A stretch of DNA of 64,000 nt, taken from Glandiceps talaboti (taxonomy: Eukaryota; Hemichordata; Enteropneusta; Spengelidae). This document shows, in pieces, positions 1-12,700 of the stretch. Numbering within the stretch: the stretch's first letter is position 1; every line of letters begins with the position of its first letter. The stretch lies in the NCBI RefSeq assembly GCF_964340395.1, contig NC_135552.1, positions 14,541,694-14,605,693 of the forward strand. Reading direction: 5' to 3'. Below the pieces are notes generated by a model. That model was not told the origin of the DNA. It searched no databases and saw nothing but the letters and a program-made list of their open reading frames with translations. The translations under genes and the position numbers were made by a program.

Positions 1-120
1 ACGCGCCATGTGCACAACTTCTTCGGTCATCGAAACTGTACTGGAGGGGTCAATTTGAGGAAACCCATAACATCACCCCCAGGAACTTAAAATGACCGGC
101 CTCTAAGTACGGCTGGTCGA

Positions 121-154
<34 letters not shown>

Positions 155-155
155 C

Positions 156-247
<92 letters not shown>

Positions 248-263
248 ATCGACCTATCTAGTA

Positions 264-320
<57 letters not shown>
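121..320. repeat. Compound microsatellite (TGTC)n-(CTAT)n-(TA)n
   Basis: TGTC units at 121-154 change into CTAT units at 155-200, then TA dinucleotides to 243. After a 25-base interruption a second TA run covers 268-320. The stepwise change of unit suggests successive point mutation followed by slippage. Confidence 0.97.
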
Positions 321-324
<4 letters not shown>

Positions 325-1074
325 ACATACATAATAATCAGATAGCTAACTGACTTGCAGAATTACAAATACAGAAATGTTCAGTCTTGAGACAGCTGTA
401 ACAGTACATTGGGAAGGGCGAAGGTTAACCATATGTCCTGAGAAAGCTTTTGTTATAGTGCAATAGAAAGGGAGTGATCTCCAGTAGTATAATTTATTCT
501 TTGTAATTACATGTAAATCTATACAAGTTCAAGAGCTGACGCAGGACTAAAGACAAGAGACGGGTTATTCTCCATAGTTGTCTGTCCATAACACCTCGAT
601 AAAGAATAAATTAATTTTAATAAGTTCCATGTCAGAGATAAGCGGATGTGAGCTTTAACCCAATCAGCAGTCTTGAAATGACTGAAGGCGTAGAATATGA
701 ATTATTGTAACATGTTTTGTGTATGTAGAGTTTCTGTACTATATATATGTTGCATTTTAGCTGTTACTGTACTAGGAGTAGAATCTAAGAGTGGAATCTA
801 AGGATGGAATCTCGGAGTGAAATAATCTAAGGGTAGAATCTAGGAGTGGAATCTAGGGGAATCTAAGGGATGTATAGTGAGAGCTGATTCTCTATTCTCT
901 CCATGGAGGTGGGAAGTCCTTCAGAATCTTACCTCCATAAAGCTATCCTTTTACTGTCTGCCGAGATCCGAGCTGATCTCTCTGTTAAGCTGTGAATCAA
1001 ATCTATTTACAAGCATTTGTTGGTCAATGAGCATCGATTCCTGAGTGAGAGTACCTAAGCTAACCAAGTGAGTG

Positions 1075-1530
1075 TGATTCAATCAATCGTTTATTCAGTA
1101 CTGGTGGCCACCGACCAAAAAGTACAAACCCTAAATATACAAAAAAATGAATGGATCACTTGAAAATAACAAATTAGTCAGGCCCACAATAGGCTGTAGG
1201 GAAAAGTTTATATCTCTGAGTTTGTAGTAGCATCTTTTCTAAGTTTGGTAGCATAAAATATATATCTACTAAGTTCCCTTCCAGAAGTAATACACATGTA
1301 TGTCGCAGTGGAGGATTATAAAAGTAATTGGCAATATATTTTGGTCTTTTCCTTCCTAGAAAAATAAACTATTAGTAAGGACTCTATTTGACGTATTGAA
1401 TATCATGACTTTTATTTTGTCTGTATTAACAGTAAAGTGCCATTTCTTTGTGTAGTTGCAGAATTTGTCAATACTATTCTGAAGACCACCAAAAGTCAGA
1501 TGACCCAAAGTGGTATGAGATGATTCTACC
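1075..1530 (-). mobile_element. Decayed non-LTR retrotransposon reverse-transcriptase remnant
   Basis: On the minus strand a frame reads GLQNSIDKFCNYTKKW, then VNTDKIKVMIFN, the hallmark just downstream of the YADD box in CR1/RTE/Jockey-type reverse transcriptases (pattern GLQ..L..YC..W.L.VN..KTKVMIF). The YADD box itself is not recognisable and the 3' part is broken. The minus-strand 3' flank contains AATAAACGATTGATTGAATC, which could be an old 3' tail. It is a fragment with no coding capacity; the clade assignment is uncertain. Confidence 0.55.
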
Positions 1531-2707
1531 CTTTCGTGTGATACAATAGGCCACAGTCTACACGGTGCATCGAACATTGTAAGAGGTGATGCTATGTATC
1601 TGTAGCACAAATGAGAGTGATTCCCTGAAAGAAATGGTTGGTAAAAACTCATAAACACAGCGTCTTGTTACAATGTATGTATATATGTATATATATACAT
1701 CTATTTAACTTTCTATATCAAATTATCTCTTTAGCAATCTGTATATCCTCCAGCGAGTTCTTTGGTCCAAGACTGTCTTCTAGTCGTACCAACAATGTTG
1801 CCAAGTTGTCAGTTCCTCTGACCAATAATATATAAAGAAACTCACATATAATATTTGAACAATTGAAATCTTCATTTTAGTCATTCTTTGATAGAGAAAA
1901 CTAAATCACAAATATGTGCCAAGGACAAATCAAATTTGTATATTGGTCCCTATCCTTATATAGTTAGTAGTCTAAAGGATATTCATGATCATGGCTTCGA
2001 ATTTCAAGATATGCCGATCTCTGGTCACGAGATTCGAAGCCACCGATAATCACTAAACAACATAGTTGGGTGAAAGTTATTTATAGAAGCTCTCGTCGTA
2101 TTCGTGCCATAGTACACGTCTAATATAATAGTTCATTGTGTTGTCCCTGTGACGTCATTTTTATCATAGTTTGTACAACAATCACGGTATACAAGAAGTG
2201 AGCAATCAAATTGAAACTATCTAGTATTTTGGCAACTATGGAAGTAATTGCCTCGTATTGTCAACAAGGAAGTTCAGTTAACAAATGGTTATAAGTGTAT
2301 GAGGAAATAGTTTTATAGAAAACTCACCAATATATAGAAAGTAAAACCCACATGGAATGTTGGATTTTTGTATTCAGAGGATGAGATATTCGAATTGTAA
2401 ATAATACATAATAGATTTAAAAAAATGAATAATACATTTAACAAATACTTAAACTTCATATATTTTCTGGAAATAGGACTAAGGTAATTTGAAATCATGA
2501 GAAGGACACCATTGCCTTCTAAAGTTCATGGAGCATGCCATACTCGACTTGCTAACGACTCGAAATCAAAAGGTTTCGTCCGTCCGTTTCCACTCCAACC
2601 AAACATAGCGAAGTTCGCCCCCTTGCGGTCGGAATACGGGCTTACTACTTTCTATCAAGATGCATTTTATTTTTATGCTAAACGTTGAACTACTTCAAAG
2701 ACCTCGC

Positions 2708-2957
2708 ATATATTGTATTGTATTGTATTGTATTGTATTGTATTGTATTGTATTGTATTGTATTGTATTGTATTGTATTGCATTGTATTGCATTGCATTG
2801 CATTGCATTGCATTGCATTGCATTGCATTGTATTATATTGTACAAGCTGCGCTGCGCTGTGCTGTGCCGTGCTGTGCTGTGCTGTGCTGAGCTGTGCTGA
2901 TGTGCTGTGCTGCGCTGCGTTAAGCTGCGTTGTGTTGCATTGCATTGCATTGTATTT
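2708..2957. repeat. Pentanucleotide array grading TATTG, CATTG, GCTGT
   Basis: About 250 bases of 5-bp units. The first block is TATTG, the middle is CATTG, and the last is GC-rich GCTGT/GCTGC, returning to CATTG at the end. The period stays at 5 through all three variants, so this is one array whose unit sequence drifted along its length. Every frame over it is open in part because the unit lacks stops, which produces spurious low-complexity ORFs on both strands. Confidence 0.96.
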
Positions 2958-3723
2958 ATTGGTATTGTATTTTTTTTTATTTTTTTTTTTTAATTGTTAT
3001 GCTTTGTCATGCATAGTTGTTTTGACGTGCTTAGGCCCAACCCTATTCAACATTACAGCCATATGTTAGCCAAGTTCATTATCATTGTGTACATCACAAT
3101 GCTTTTTATGACATTTCTAAGATTTTGCAGAGTTTTTTCTTGTAATTCCAGTAATATCCAAACAGCCGTCGACATATAGGCCCACAGTCACAAATATGTT
3201 TCATACTATCTGACATACACAAATAGCAGCACAACAAAACCACTTTTGGTGACGAGGTGAAAGTGTCCGTTGGCATATCATCATTATTAAACTACAGGCC
3301 GTTTTGCAGCAACGTTATAACAGTTGATTTTCCCAATGGGAAAAATATTCTTAGTTGCCTATCAACCCACCTCCTGTTAATTTTGCTCATTCCCTAATTT
3401 CATCATGTCGCGTTGAGGAAACGCTGCCCTCTATCAACTAAGCCGAAAGTGCTTTTGTTTCAAATAACACACATTTTGCATTTCTCATTTCTCTTAGCGT
3501 TTCTCTTCTTCAAAAATAGTACTTTTATATAATGGAGCATTCTCATTGACATTATACCTTGTCGTTACCGTTAAGGGTTAATAATTTTACAAAATCCCTT
3601 TAGACTTAACCTTATGCGCATTGATAGGTGGAATACATCATTGTGAACGAGGATAAGCCGCCATATTGGAAAGTGTCCATGTGGACTGTGTGATTTGAAT
3701 AAGTACTTAGGCTGGGCGAACAT
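2958..3723. other. 5' flank of GARS1, promoter and 5' UTR expected but not resolved
   Basis: No TATA box is evident. A short upstream ORF (ATG at 3614, TGA ending 3646) lies 78 bases before the GARS1 start; whether it is in the mRNA depends on the unmapped transcription start. Nothing else is recognisable. Confidence 0.4.
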
Positions 3724-6700
3724 ATGGTAATAGCCGGTGTTGCATCAGTTTTTCTTTGCACTGTCACGGCAGGATTTGTGCGGAGATATTTCAGTACATC
3801 CATAAAAGTATATAAGTTACCCTCAAATTGGGGTTCTAGAAAGGCTCAAGAAAGGCTTAAATCGTTGAAAGCAAAGCGTGGATACGACCCTACGAGTGTC
3901 ATCATGTCCGGAGACAGTCCAGCCAACGTGGAGGAAATACTTGCCCCACTCAGACAGGCAGTACAGGAACAAGTAAGTAAAGTTAACTTATATAGTCGAA
4001 ATGTAGCCCTAAGACTTGTCTTGATGTCACCATCTCAAGAAGCTGTGTACACTTCTTGGGATGGTAACATCGACACGTCTCACTGCTAGGAGCAGTGACG
4101 TTTAGTACTCCTACAGTGTTGTCTTTTATAGTGAAAGTAATTAGTTTTTGTTATTAAAAGATGGAGCGTTTGGCATTTAAATTTTTGTTTGCCTTTACTT
4201 TTGAGTTCTGTCATATTATTCTAATTATAAGCATTATAATTAAATATGAATTTATATTGTTTCAGATGTGATATTGAATTTTGTAGCAATTTTAATATTT
4301 CCGTAATTATGTTCAATACAATTTGTTCAACACAGCTGAGTTCTTACCTGAACATCCAGTAGTAAAGAATCACACATGCGCTATAAAAAAAGTATATTTC
4401 TTCTGAATTGTACCATAACAGTTACATGTACTACATTCTCTGCCCATAATATGTGTTGTGTGTAATAATAATGATTGATTAATTATCGTGCCAAGTTGAT
4501 AACTTTCCATACCAAATGATGTCATTTTTAATTTCAACAATGTCAAAATCCAAAACTATCCCATCACACTAACCTTAACTCTGCTATAGTTTAATAGAAG
4601 GAATAGATGCCAATGGTGGGTTGACCAATGCAGGTACATCTTTCTATCCCATCAGATGATAGGGCTCACATAGTCATAAAGGGAGGGGGGGGGGGGGTGA
4701 TCTGTACCCAGTTTTCAGTTAGACTGATTATGGACCCTGGGATCATATTTTCATTGATGTTCCATCATCATCATCATCATATGCCCCTGACAATGTTGAT
4801 GAAAATTTGTGATTCAGTTCCAATTTTTTTTTATTTGGAAAGTTTCACTTGATAAGTTCTAGTTGTAAATTATGCGAAAAGCATGTTTTTAAATTAAATG
4901 ATGATAATGCATATGTTGTATGATCCTTATAATTGATAGAGAAAACGGATTGGTTCTAGTAATTGTGCTATCACTGATGATTTATACCACATTTTAGTAA
5001 TTGAAACTTTATATCTCGTATTTCAGGGAAATTTGGTTCGAAAAATGAAAGAAGATAAGGCTGCCGAAAATGATATTAAAAAAGCTGTAGTTGAGTTAAA
5101 AGCCAGGAGGAAGGCTTTGGAAGACAAGGTAGGCTACAAGTTTACACACTACATGCCAGACATAGCCGGATGGGCCCATCCGGGACTCAAAGAAAGTAGC
5201 CGACATGTGAAAGTTTTCCCTTTTGTTTCTTATTAGTCATGAATATTAATGATAATGTTTATGAATATTCATAAATGAGATCTCATTAATAAACATGATT
5301 GTCTGCCACTGGCTTGATGCCCAGGAGATCCTTGGTCAGACAGGTGAAATTACTGATAGTTATATGTGTCCATGCCACTTTTTTGAATTTATCAGGACAC
5401 TTTTGGGGGAATTGTCTGTATTTGTCAAAATATCTGTAAAGTTTGTCCTAAAAGTGTCCATTAGCTGGAGAGGAAGTACACTATAATGAAGTTATGATGA
5501 ACACAGTTATCTGTAAAGATGAATAGTTGCAAAATAAATTAAAACTTTGTACTGCACCAAAATACTACATTGGATGTCTGGGACAATATTTTAAAGTCAT
5601 TCATGTATAAACAATGTGACTTCACATCCTTGAAGAAGACCCGAGGACTCAGGTTGACAGCTAGGATTAGCCAAGTAATTTGATGCAGGGCTTTAGTTGT
5701 AATTTATTTGTAGGATGAAGTTATTCTGTAGATTTGACGAGTTTGGAGGTTTTCGTCACCAGTGTGTCATCGTTATTGTCAGGCAGCATTGTTACACACT
5801 ACATCCACCCCACCAACCCCCACCCCCACCAACCCCCCACCCCATATTAGTCCTTATACTCAGCATGCAAAACTAATGCTTCTCTGCCAATCCATGGTCA
5901 GTTGATTTCAAAAGTTGTTCCTGTCTGTGAACTTTTCCTTGCCCATTTTCATTGAAATATTTACCATAAATTACGATGTGTTTTAATTATCACCATGTAT
6001 GGGACTGTCATGAGGTGGTACAACTAGCAACACATTTACCATGACTAAATTTGATTGGTTCCAACAGTTTTAGCAAGAAATTATCCATGAATGAAATTGT
6101 TTGCTTTCAAAAGTGTTAGCAGGACATTTACCATGACTGAATCTGATTAGTTTCAACACACTTAGTAACTTTTAACAGATTTATGCGAATGTCTTCAGTG
6201 TGGTATGCAAACCATTTGGCTTTATCATATTTGTGTATACAATATGCACTGTTTTATAAACTATGTGTATGTCAGACACATTTATTGAACATTTTCTTGT
6301 AACATTTATCCATTGTGTACAGGAACTGGCTTTCCAATCAAAGGATGAGAAGTTTGACAGATCAAAAATGGAAGATTTGTTGAAAAGGCGATTTTTTTAT
6401 GATAATTCATTTGCAATTTATGGAGGTAAAAATTTGTTTATATCTACTGATTAATTTACATGCCTTTGCTTTGTGAACATTCTTTTGTTTAATATGTCAA
6501 ACTTTTTTATGGTTCCATTCTTTGAACCTCTTTAAAAAAGCCTATTGGAGTATGACACTAGTCAAAGTTTCAAGTTCCATTTTTGTACTCGCGTACTACT
6601 GGATATTGGTGGTATACAACTTACTGTGTGTGTAGTGGTTCATGCCATAATTTGGAACTGTATCTGCAATGGATAGTGTTAAAGGCCAAGGTTTCAATCC

Positions 6701-9700
6701 CAGGTTCTCGCATTAGTACTATCTTATCAGTGGAGTAACTAGGATTAAATAGGATTATTGTTCTATTCAGGAGTAACTTTTTCTATATCTCTGCCAAAAA
6801 TTTTAGTCCTTTTTTCTAATCCACATATGGGTGAGAATTGGATATTTATTTTGAATTTTATAAAACAATTTTATCATGGCTTCCTACTCGAAAAATCAAT
6901 GTGAAACAACATGTGCTAAGTCCTTGTTTGTAACTCAATAAATGGCAAAAGATAAATAAATGTCAAATGTTTGTTATTATACATTCAAACATTTTACACA
7001 TTGTTTGAGTTTTTTGCAATGTAATGAGTTACAAACACAGACTTGGTCGATGTTGTTTCATATTAATTTTTCAAGTAGGAAGCCATGATAAAATTGTTTT
7101 TAAATTCAAAATAAATACCCAATCCTCATCCATATGGTCACTTTAAAGTACATTGTATGTTTGTTGTAGGTTAATCTTTGTTTATTTTATCATTGAAATC
7201 ATCACCTATATTCAGTACTAATTGTGCCTTCTGTTAAATCTACAGGTGTTACTGGCTTGTTTGATTTTGGTCCTATGGGATGTGCCATGAAAACTAATAT
7301 GTTGAATCTTTGGAGAAAACACTTCATCATTGAAGAAAGCATGCTGGAGGTTGACTGTGCAATGTTAACACCAGAACCTGTTCTGAAGTGAGTAACTATA
7401 GAGAAAATTGTCACTTGTGGTGTCAACTTATTAAAAGTGACACTGCCTGCTTATGCCGTGTAATATGGGGGTACAGTTTATGTCAGAACATCTCTGTACT
7501 CCAGGCACTTAATCATGTCTTAAAAGACTGTCTATGACTTAGAAGTTTGACTCGTGCAAAGTCCAAAAAAGCTTCGGTCGTATTTCCTACCTGTGATCAT
7601 TTGTATTTCCTATCTGTGATCGATCATACATGTTTTCTGCAACCAGTTGTACATACTTTCTGCGACTTTGTTATACATTTTTTTTTACTGACTGTAAATA
7701 CTTTCAAATCGAACTACAATAGTTGTGTTCTTATCAGTGAACATCAAACAGTATATCAAGAAATACTTTGTACAGTACACACCGTAGTGTGATATTATCA
7801 GAAGACCTTTTGGAAATGATCAAGGGTTTATATATTGGAAATAAGTTTTACAAACCTTGGTTAAGTTTTGATAGTAAACTTATTCTTAATCATGCAGATG
7901 AACACCATTTGAAGTTTGGTGTACTAAATATTCAAACCACTTCAGTAAACATTCCATATCAATACAGTCTGGTGTAATAAATGTTCAAACCACTTCAGTA
8001 AACATTCAATTTCAGTACAGTCTGGTGTACTAAATATTCACACCGTCTCAATGTCAGTGCCCCATTTTCTTTTACAGAGCTTCTGGACATGTGGAGAGAT
8101 TTGCAGATCTTATGGTTAAAGATCAAAAGACTGGTGAATGTTTTAGAGCTGACCACTTACTAGAAGGTAGGGGTTAAATGTCAATATTTATGTAATTTTT
8201 ACTCTTTCCTTGTAGAGATAGATAAAGGTACCATCTTTTACTTAGTACACTTATTTCCTATGATGAATTAAAGGGAGAGGGTACCTTGAATTTATTGTGT
8301 TGGGGGATATTAATTTACAATATAAAATATGATAGTTTCATTCACTTTCACTCATCAGTGTTGAGTTTGCATCAATCTAAACTTAGGCAGAAGTGACGTA
8401 TGGGCCTTGGAAGGGAACTTCATATTGCCTACCACTTGTATTGACATACGATAAAAATAGAAATGGTTCAACAGCATGTTTAATGGAAGTTGCCGAATCC
8501 AGCTCCATACTGATAAGTGAAAGTGAATGAAACCAATGCATTTTGTCAACCGCCACATTTTTATCAAACAACGTGAATTCACCAGGTAATTTGTATTTTC
8601 AATTCAACCTACATAAGAGGCAATTGCACAATGTCATACAAACTCAATAAACGAACTTTGTTCATGGGTGGGGGTGGGGGGGGGGGTGTGTTCTGTCATC
8701 GATGTGATTGCTGAGCTTCATTTTTGCACTTTTAACCAAATTTTGAAAACTGTCACACCTTCAATGCTAAAATGATCTATATTTACTACTGAGATGCTGA
8801 TAAGTTGATTAAAATTTACTTCTAATGTGATATACAGTGCTAGGTTTTGGTTGTATTTTAATGTGTTTACCATGTTTTTTAAATTGTATTGATCATAGTG
8901 ATTTGATTGCTACAATTTTCCCCTTGGTTATACCCCACATATAAAAGTGTCGATGTTGCACTTGTGAACATTCATTATGGGGGGAGGCAGTTTTGGCCTA
9001 AATGAAAGAAGTTCATTAATTGAGCTTGTGCAACATTGTGCGAATGTCCCTAATGAACTGATTAGTTTGATATTTTGGGTTTACAGCACACATGGAAAAA
9101 CTACTAAAAGATAAAAAAGTAACTGAAGAGAAGAAAGCAGAATATGAAAAAGTGGTCAGAGAGGTGGATAATTTTGATAAGGACACCTTGGGACAGAAGT
9201 TCAAAGATTATGAGGTGAAATCACCTACCACTGGCAATGACCTGAGTGACCCCATGGAGTTCAACTTGATGTTTAGTACATCCATAGGACCTACTGGTAG
9301 CATACCAGGGTAAGAATACTTATAAGTGTTCAGAACTTGATGTTTAGTACATCCATAGGCCCTACTGGTAATATACCAGGGTAAAAAATACTTAAGTGTT
9401 CAGAACTTGATGTTTAGTACATCCATAGGACCTACTGGTAACATACCAGGGTAAGAATACTTAAGGGTTCAGAACTTGATGTTTAGTACATCCATAGGAC
9501 CTACTGGTAACATACCAGGGTAAGAATACTTAAGTGTTCAGAACTTGATGTTTAGTACATCCATAGCACCTACTGGTAGCATACCAGGGTAAGAATACTT
9601 AAGTGTTCAGAACTTGATGTTTAGTACATCCATAGGACCTACTGGTAGCATACCAGGGTAAGAATACTTAAGTGTTCAGAACTTGATGTTTAGTACATCC

Positions 9701-12700
9701 ATAGGACCTACTGGTAGCATACCAGGGTAAGAATACTTTAGTGTTCAGAACTTGATGTTTAGTACATCCATAGGACCTACTGGTAGCATACCAGGGTAAG
9801 AATACTTAAGTGTTCAGAACTTGATGTTTAGTACATCCATAGGACCTACTGGTAGCATACCAGGTAAGAATACTTAAGTGTTCAGAACTTGATGTTTAGT
9901 ACATCCATAGGACCTACTGGTAGCATACCAGGGTAAGAATACTTTAGTGTTCAGAACTTGATGTATAGTACATCCATAGGACCTACTGGTAGCATACCAG
10001 GGTAAGAATACTTAAGTGTTCAGAACTTGATGTTTAGTACATCCATAGGACCTACTGGTAACATACCAGGGTAAGAATACTTTAGTGTTTTAGTACATTG
10101 CTGTCTTTTCAAAATTTATTCTAGAGATTTGTAGATTGGATAAAAAATGATTTCTGAAAAAATCATATATCAAATAAGATATTTCATGGGAGCATCTCTT
10201 GTAACACACAAGATAGTCAGATCTTAATGTTTATATTTGTCTAAAATGTTGTTTTTGACCAAGTTACAACTAACTTAGCAGATTAGTTATATACGTAGTT
10301 TAGATGTTTATAGGAGCGTCAAAAGTCTCACTAACATAGCTATATTTTATTATCTTGCTCAACAAATATCACTGACTCGTAAAATTTTTCTTGATCCAGA
10401 CGTTAAAATGTAGCACTGTTAGTAAGATTTTTGTCAGGGCCATACGTCATTTTATTTCAGGTTTCGTGATTTTAATTGTAGTATTCTGTTACTGGCTATT
10501 TTCAGATTTTTACGACCAGAAACAGCTCAAGGTATATTTGTCAATTTTAAACGACTATTAGAATTCAACCAAGGGAAACTACCTTTCGCTGCTGCACAGA
10601 TTGGCAACTCATTCCGAAATGAAATCTCACCAAGATCTGGTCTGCTACGAGTCAGGTACGTCACTCTTAAGTCAATTTAGTAACAAATCTCATGATGTAT
10701 TGATGAATTTCACTGTCAGATCCAAACTGTATACCCATCACTACCATTTACTTAGATTTCACTATCAGTATCACCTCATGGGGGACTACATAGGAATGAA
10801 AATTTGTCCCTCATTGTATCTGTCCATGGACAGCCAAATCTCAGACACCCACAATTCAATTTCAACCAAACCTGGCACAAATGTTATAGAACCTGATAGG
10901 GTACATGCACATCACTTAATTTTGTGACCTTTGACATGCCCAGTGGCCATATTTGTTGTAAAAATTAACACTTTTGAGCGTGATTCAAAAAGTTGAATTC
11001 ACAGGCAAGCTTCTAAGCTTGCGTCTCAGATCATTACCTTTGGTCAAATAGTAAATCACTCAATGTACCTAGAGACACCATGATTCAAGTGTTGGCAGCT
11101 ATTTATATAGAAGTATGCTTCAGGTCATTGAGAACCAACATTCTATATTTTCTTACCACATGTAGGGAGTTTACTATGGCTGAAATTGAACATTTTGTGG
11201 ATCCAAATGATAAAAATCATCCTAAGTTTGGTGATGTCGCTGATGTAGAAGTTGCCCTGTATTCAGCTGAATGCCAGCTCAGTGGACAGCCAAGTAAACA
11301 AATGAAATTGGGAGATGCTGTATCTAAGGTATGTCAGTTAACCTAAGTTAATATCAAAATTGATTATATGAACAAACAACTGTAGCAATGATGAATATAT
11401 TGTTCATGCAAGGTTTTAAGAATCAACAGGGACACTACAATATATTTACTTTGGAATAATAAATTGGAAATGAATGTGACATTTCAATCCGTCCACTTCA
11501 GCCTTGAACACACAGATTTTATTATTCAGCGTTGATGTCTCTCTCTGGACTAGTAGAATAATATGTGTGATCAAGGTCCACAGTAGACGGATCAAAACGT
11601 TGCATTTGTTTCAAATTTACCGTTTCAAACTAACTATATTGTAATGTCCAACTGTAGCAATGTTATGTCAGTGAAGTCAAATTATATCAAATTTGACTAT
11701 ATTACCAAGTACTACCAAACCAGAAAGACTAGAGTTTCAATTAGGTGGCACTATGTTTTTTACATTTCACACATTTATTTTTTTGTGAATTACACACACT
11801 TGAAATATTGACAGTTATAGCTTGCACGCACATGAAATATTATATTTTATCTCACTTTGAACACAAATAAACAGTTTTGTGTTTGAATCTTCCGTGTTTC
11901 ATCAGACAATGAGTTTTAATGACTAAAGTTCCATAACTTACAGTGTACTGTTTTAGTACTTCCAATGTTTACACTATCTTGATCACAGGGTGATTAGAAT
12001 CACACAAACGGGGAACCGCTGTCGCCCACTTGTGTAATAGCTACCACATTGAAGAACAATAGATTTAGTTTGTACCTATATTAGTAAACGAAGACTTGAT
12101 TACCAGAGTAATAATGGAAGACAGACATTGTAATCATATGTATTTTATAATTATCTTACATTGACAGGGAATCATAGCAAATAATGTGTTAGGTTACTTC
12201 ATGGCTCGTATCTACCTGTATTGTATGAAGATTGGTGTCAAACATGACAAGTTCCGATTTCGTCAACATTTAGACAATGAAATGGCACATTATGCCTGTG
12301 ATTGCTGGGATGCTGAATGTAAGACATCATACGTAAGTAAATCATGTCATATACTTTGTTTATACAGAATTTTAAACATGTATTCGGCTTTCTAACAAAG
12401 GCAGAACATATTACTTTAATGTGTATGTATTTGTAAATTGATGGATTATTTCAGTGTCTGCATAGAATTCATTAATAGTAAGCCAATACATGTACCAATC
12501 TTTTGTATGTGTTTACTGTCTGATTGCTTGCAACTGCCCCTCCCATCAACACACCCAGTAGACTGACATTCCCCGCCCATCAACATACCCAGATTGCCAA
12601 CATCAGTCCCTTTCATCAACACAGATTGTTAACATTCCCCTTCCATCAACACATCAAGGTCTTTAGCATGCCACCCCTGTAAACTCCCACAAACTCACAC

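Larger units (their letters stand above)
1..2700. other. Intergenic region upstream of GARS1, no host gene seen
   Basis: No open frame here has coding character or splice-consistent neighbours. The stretch holds a compound microsatellite (121-320), short imperfect GGAATCTAAG-type repeats at about 778-868, a decayed reverse-transcriptase fragment (1075-1530, minus strand) and a hairpin at 1993-2046 whose arms are GGCTTCGAAT and ATTCGAAGCC. The open frames around 1638-1835, 2313-2498 and 2497-2688 are short, unrelated to any family I know, and judged chance. Confidence 0.6.
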
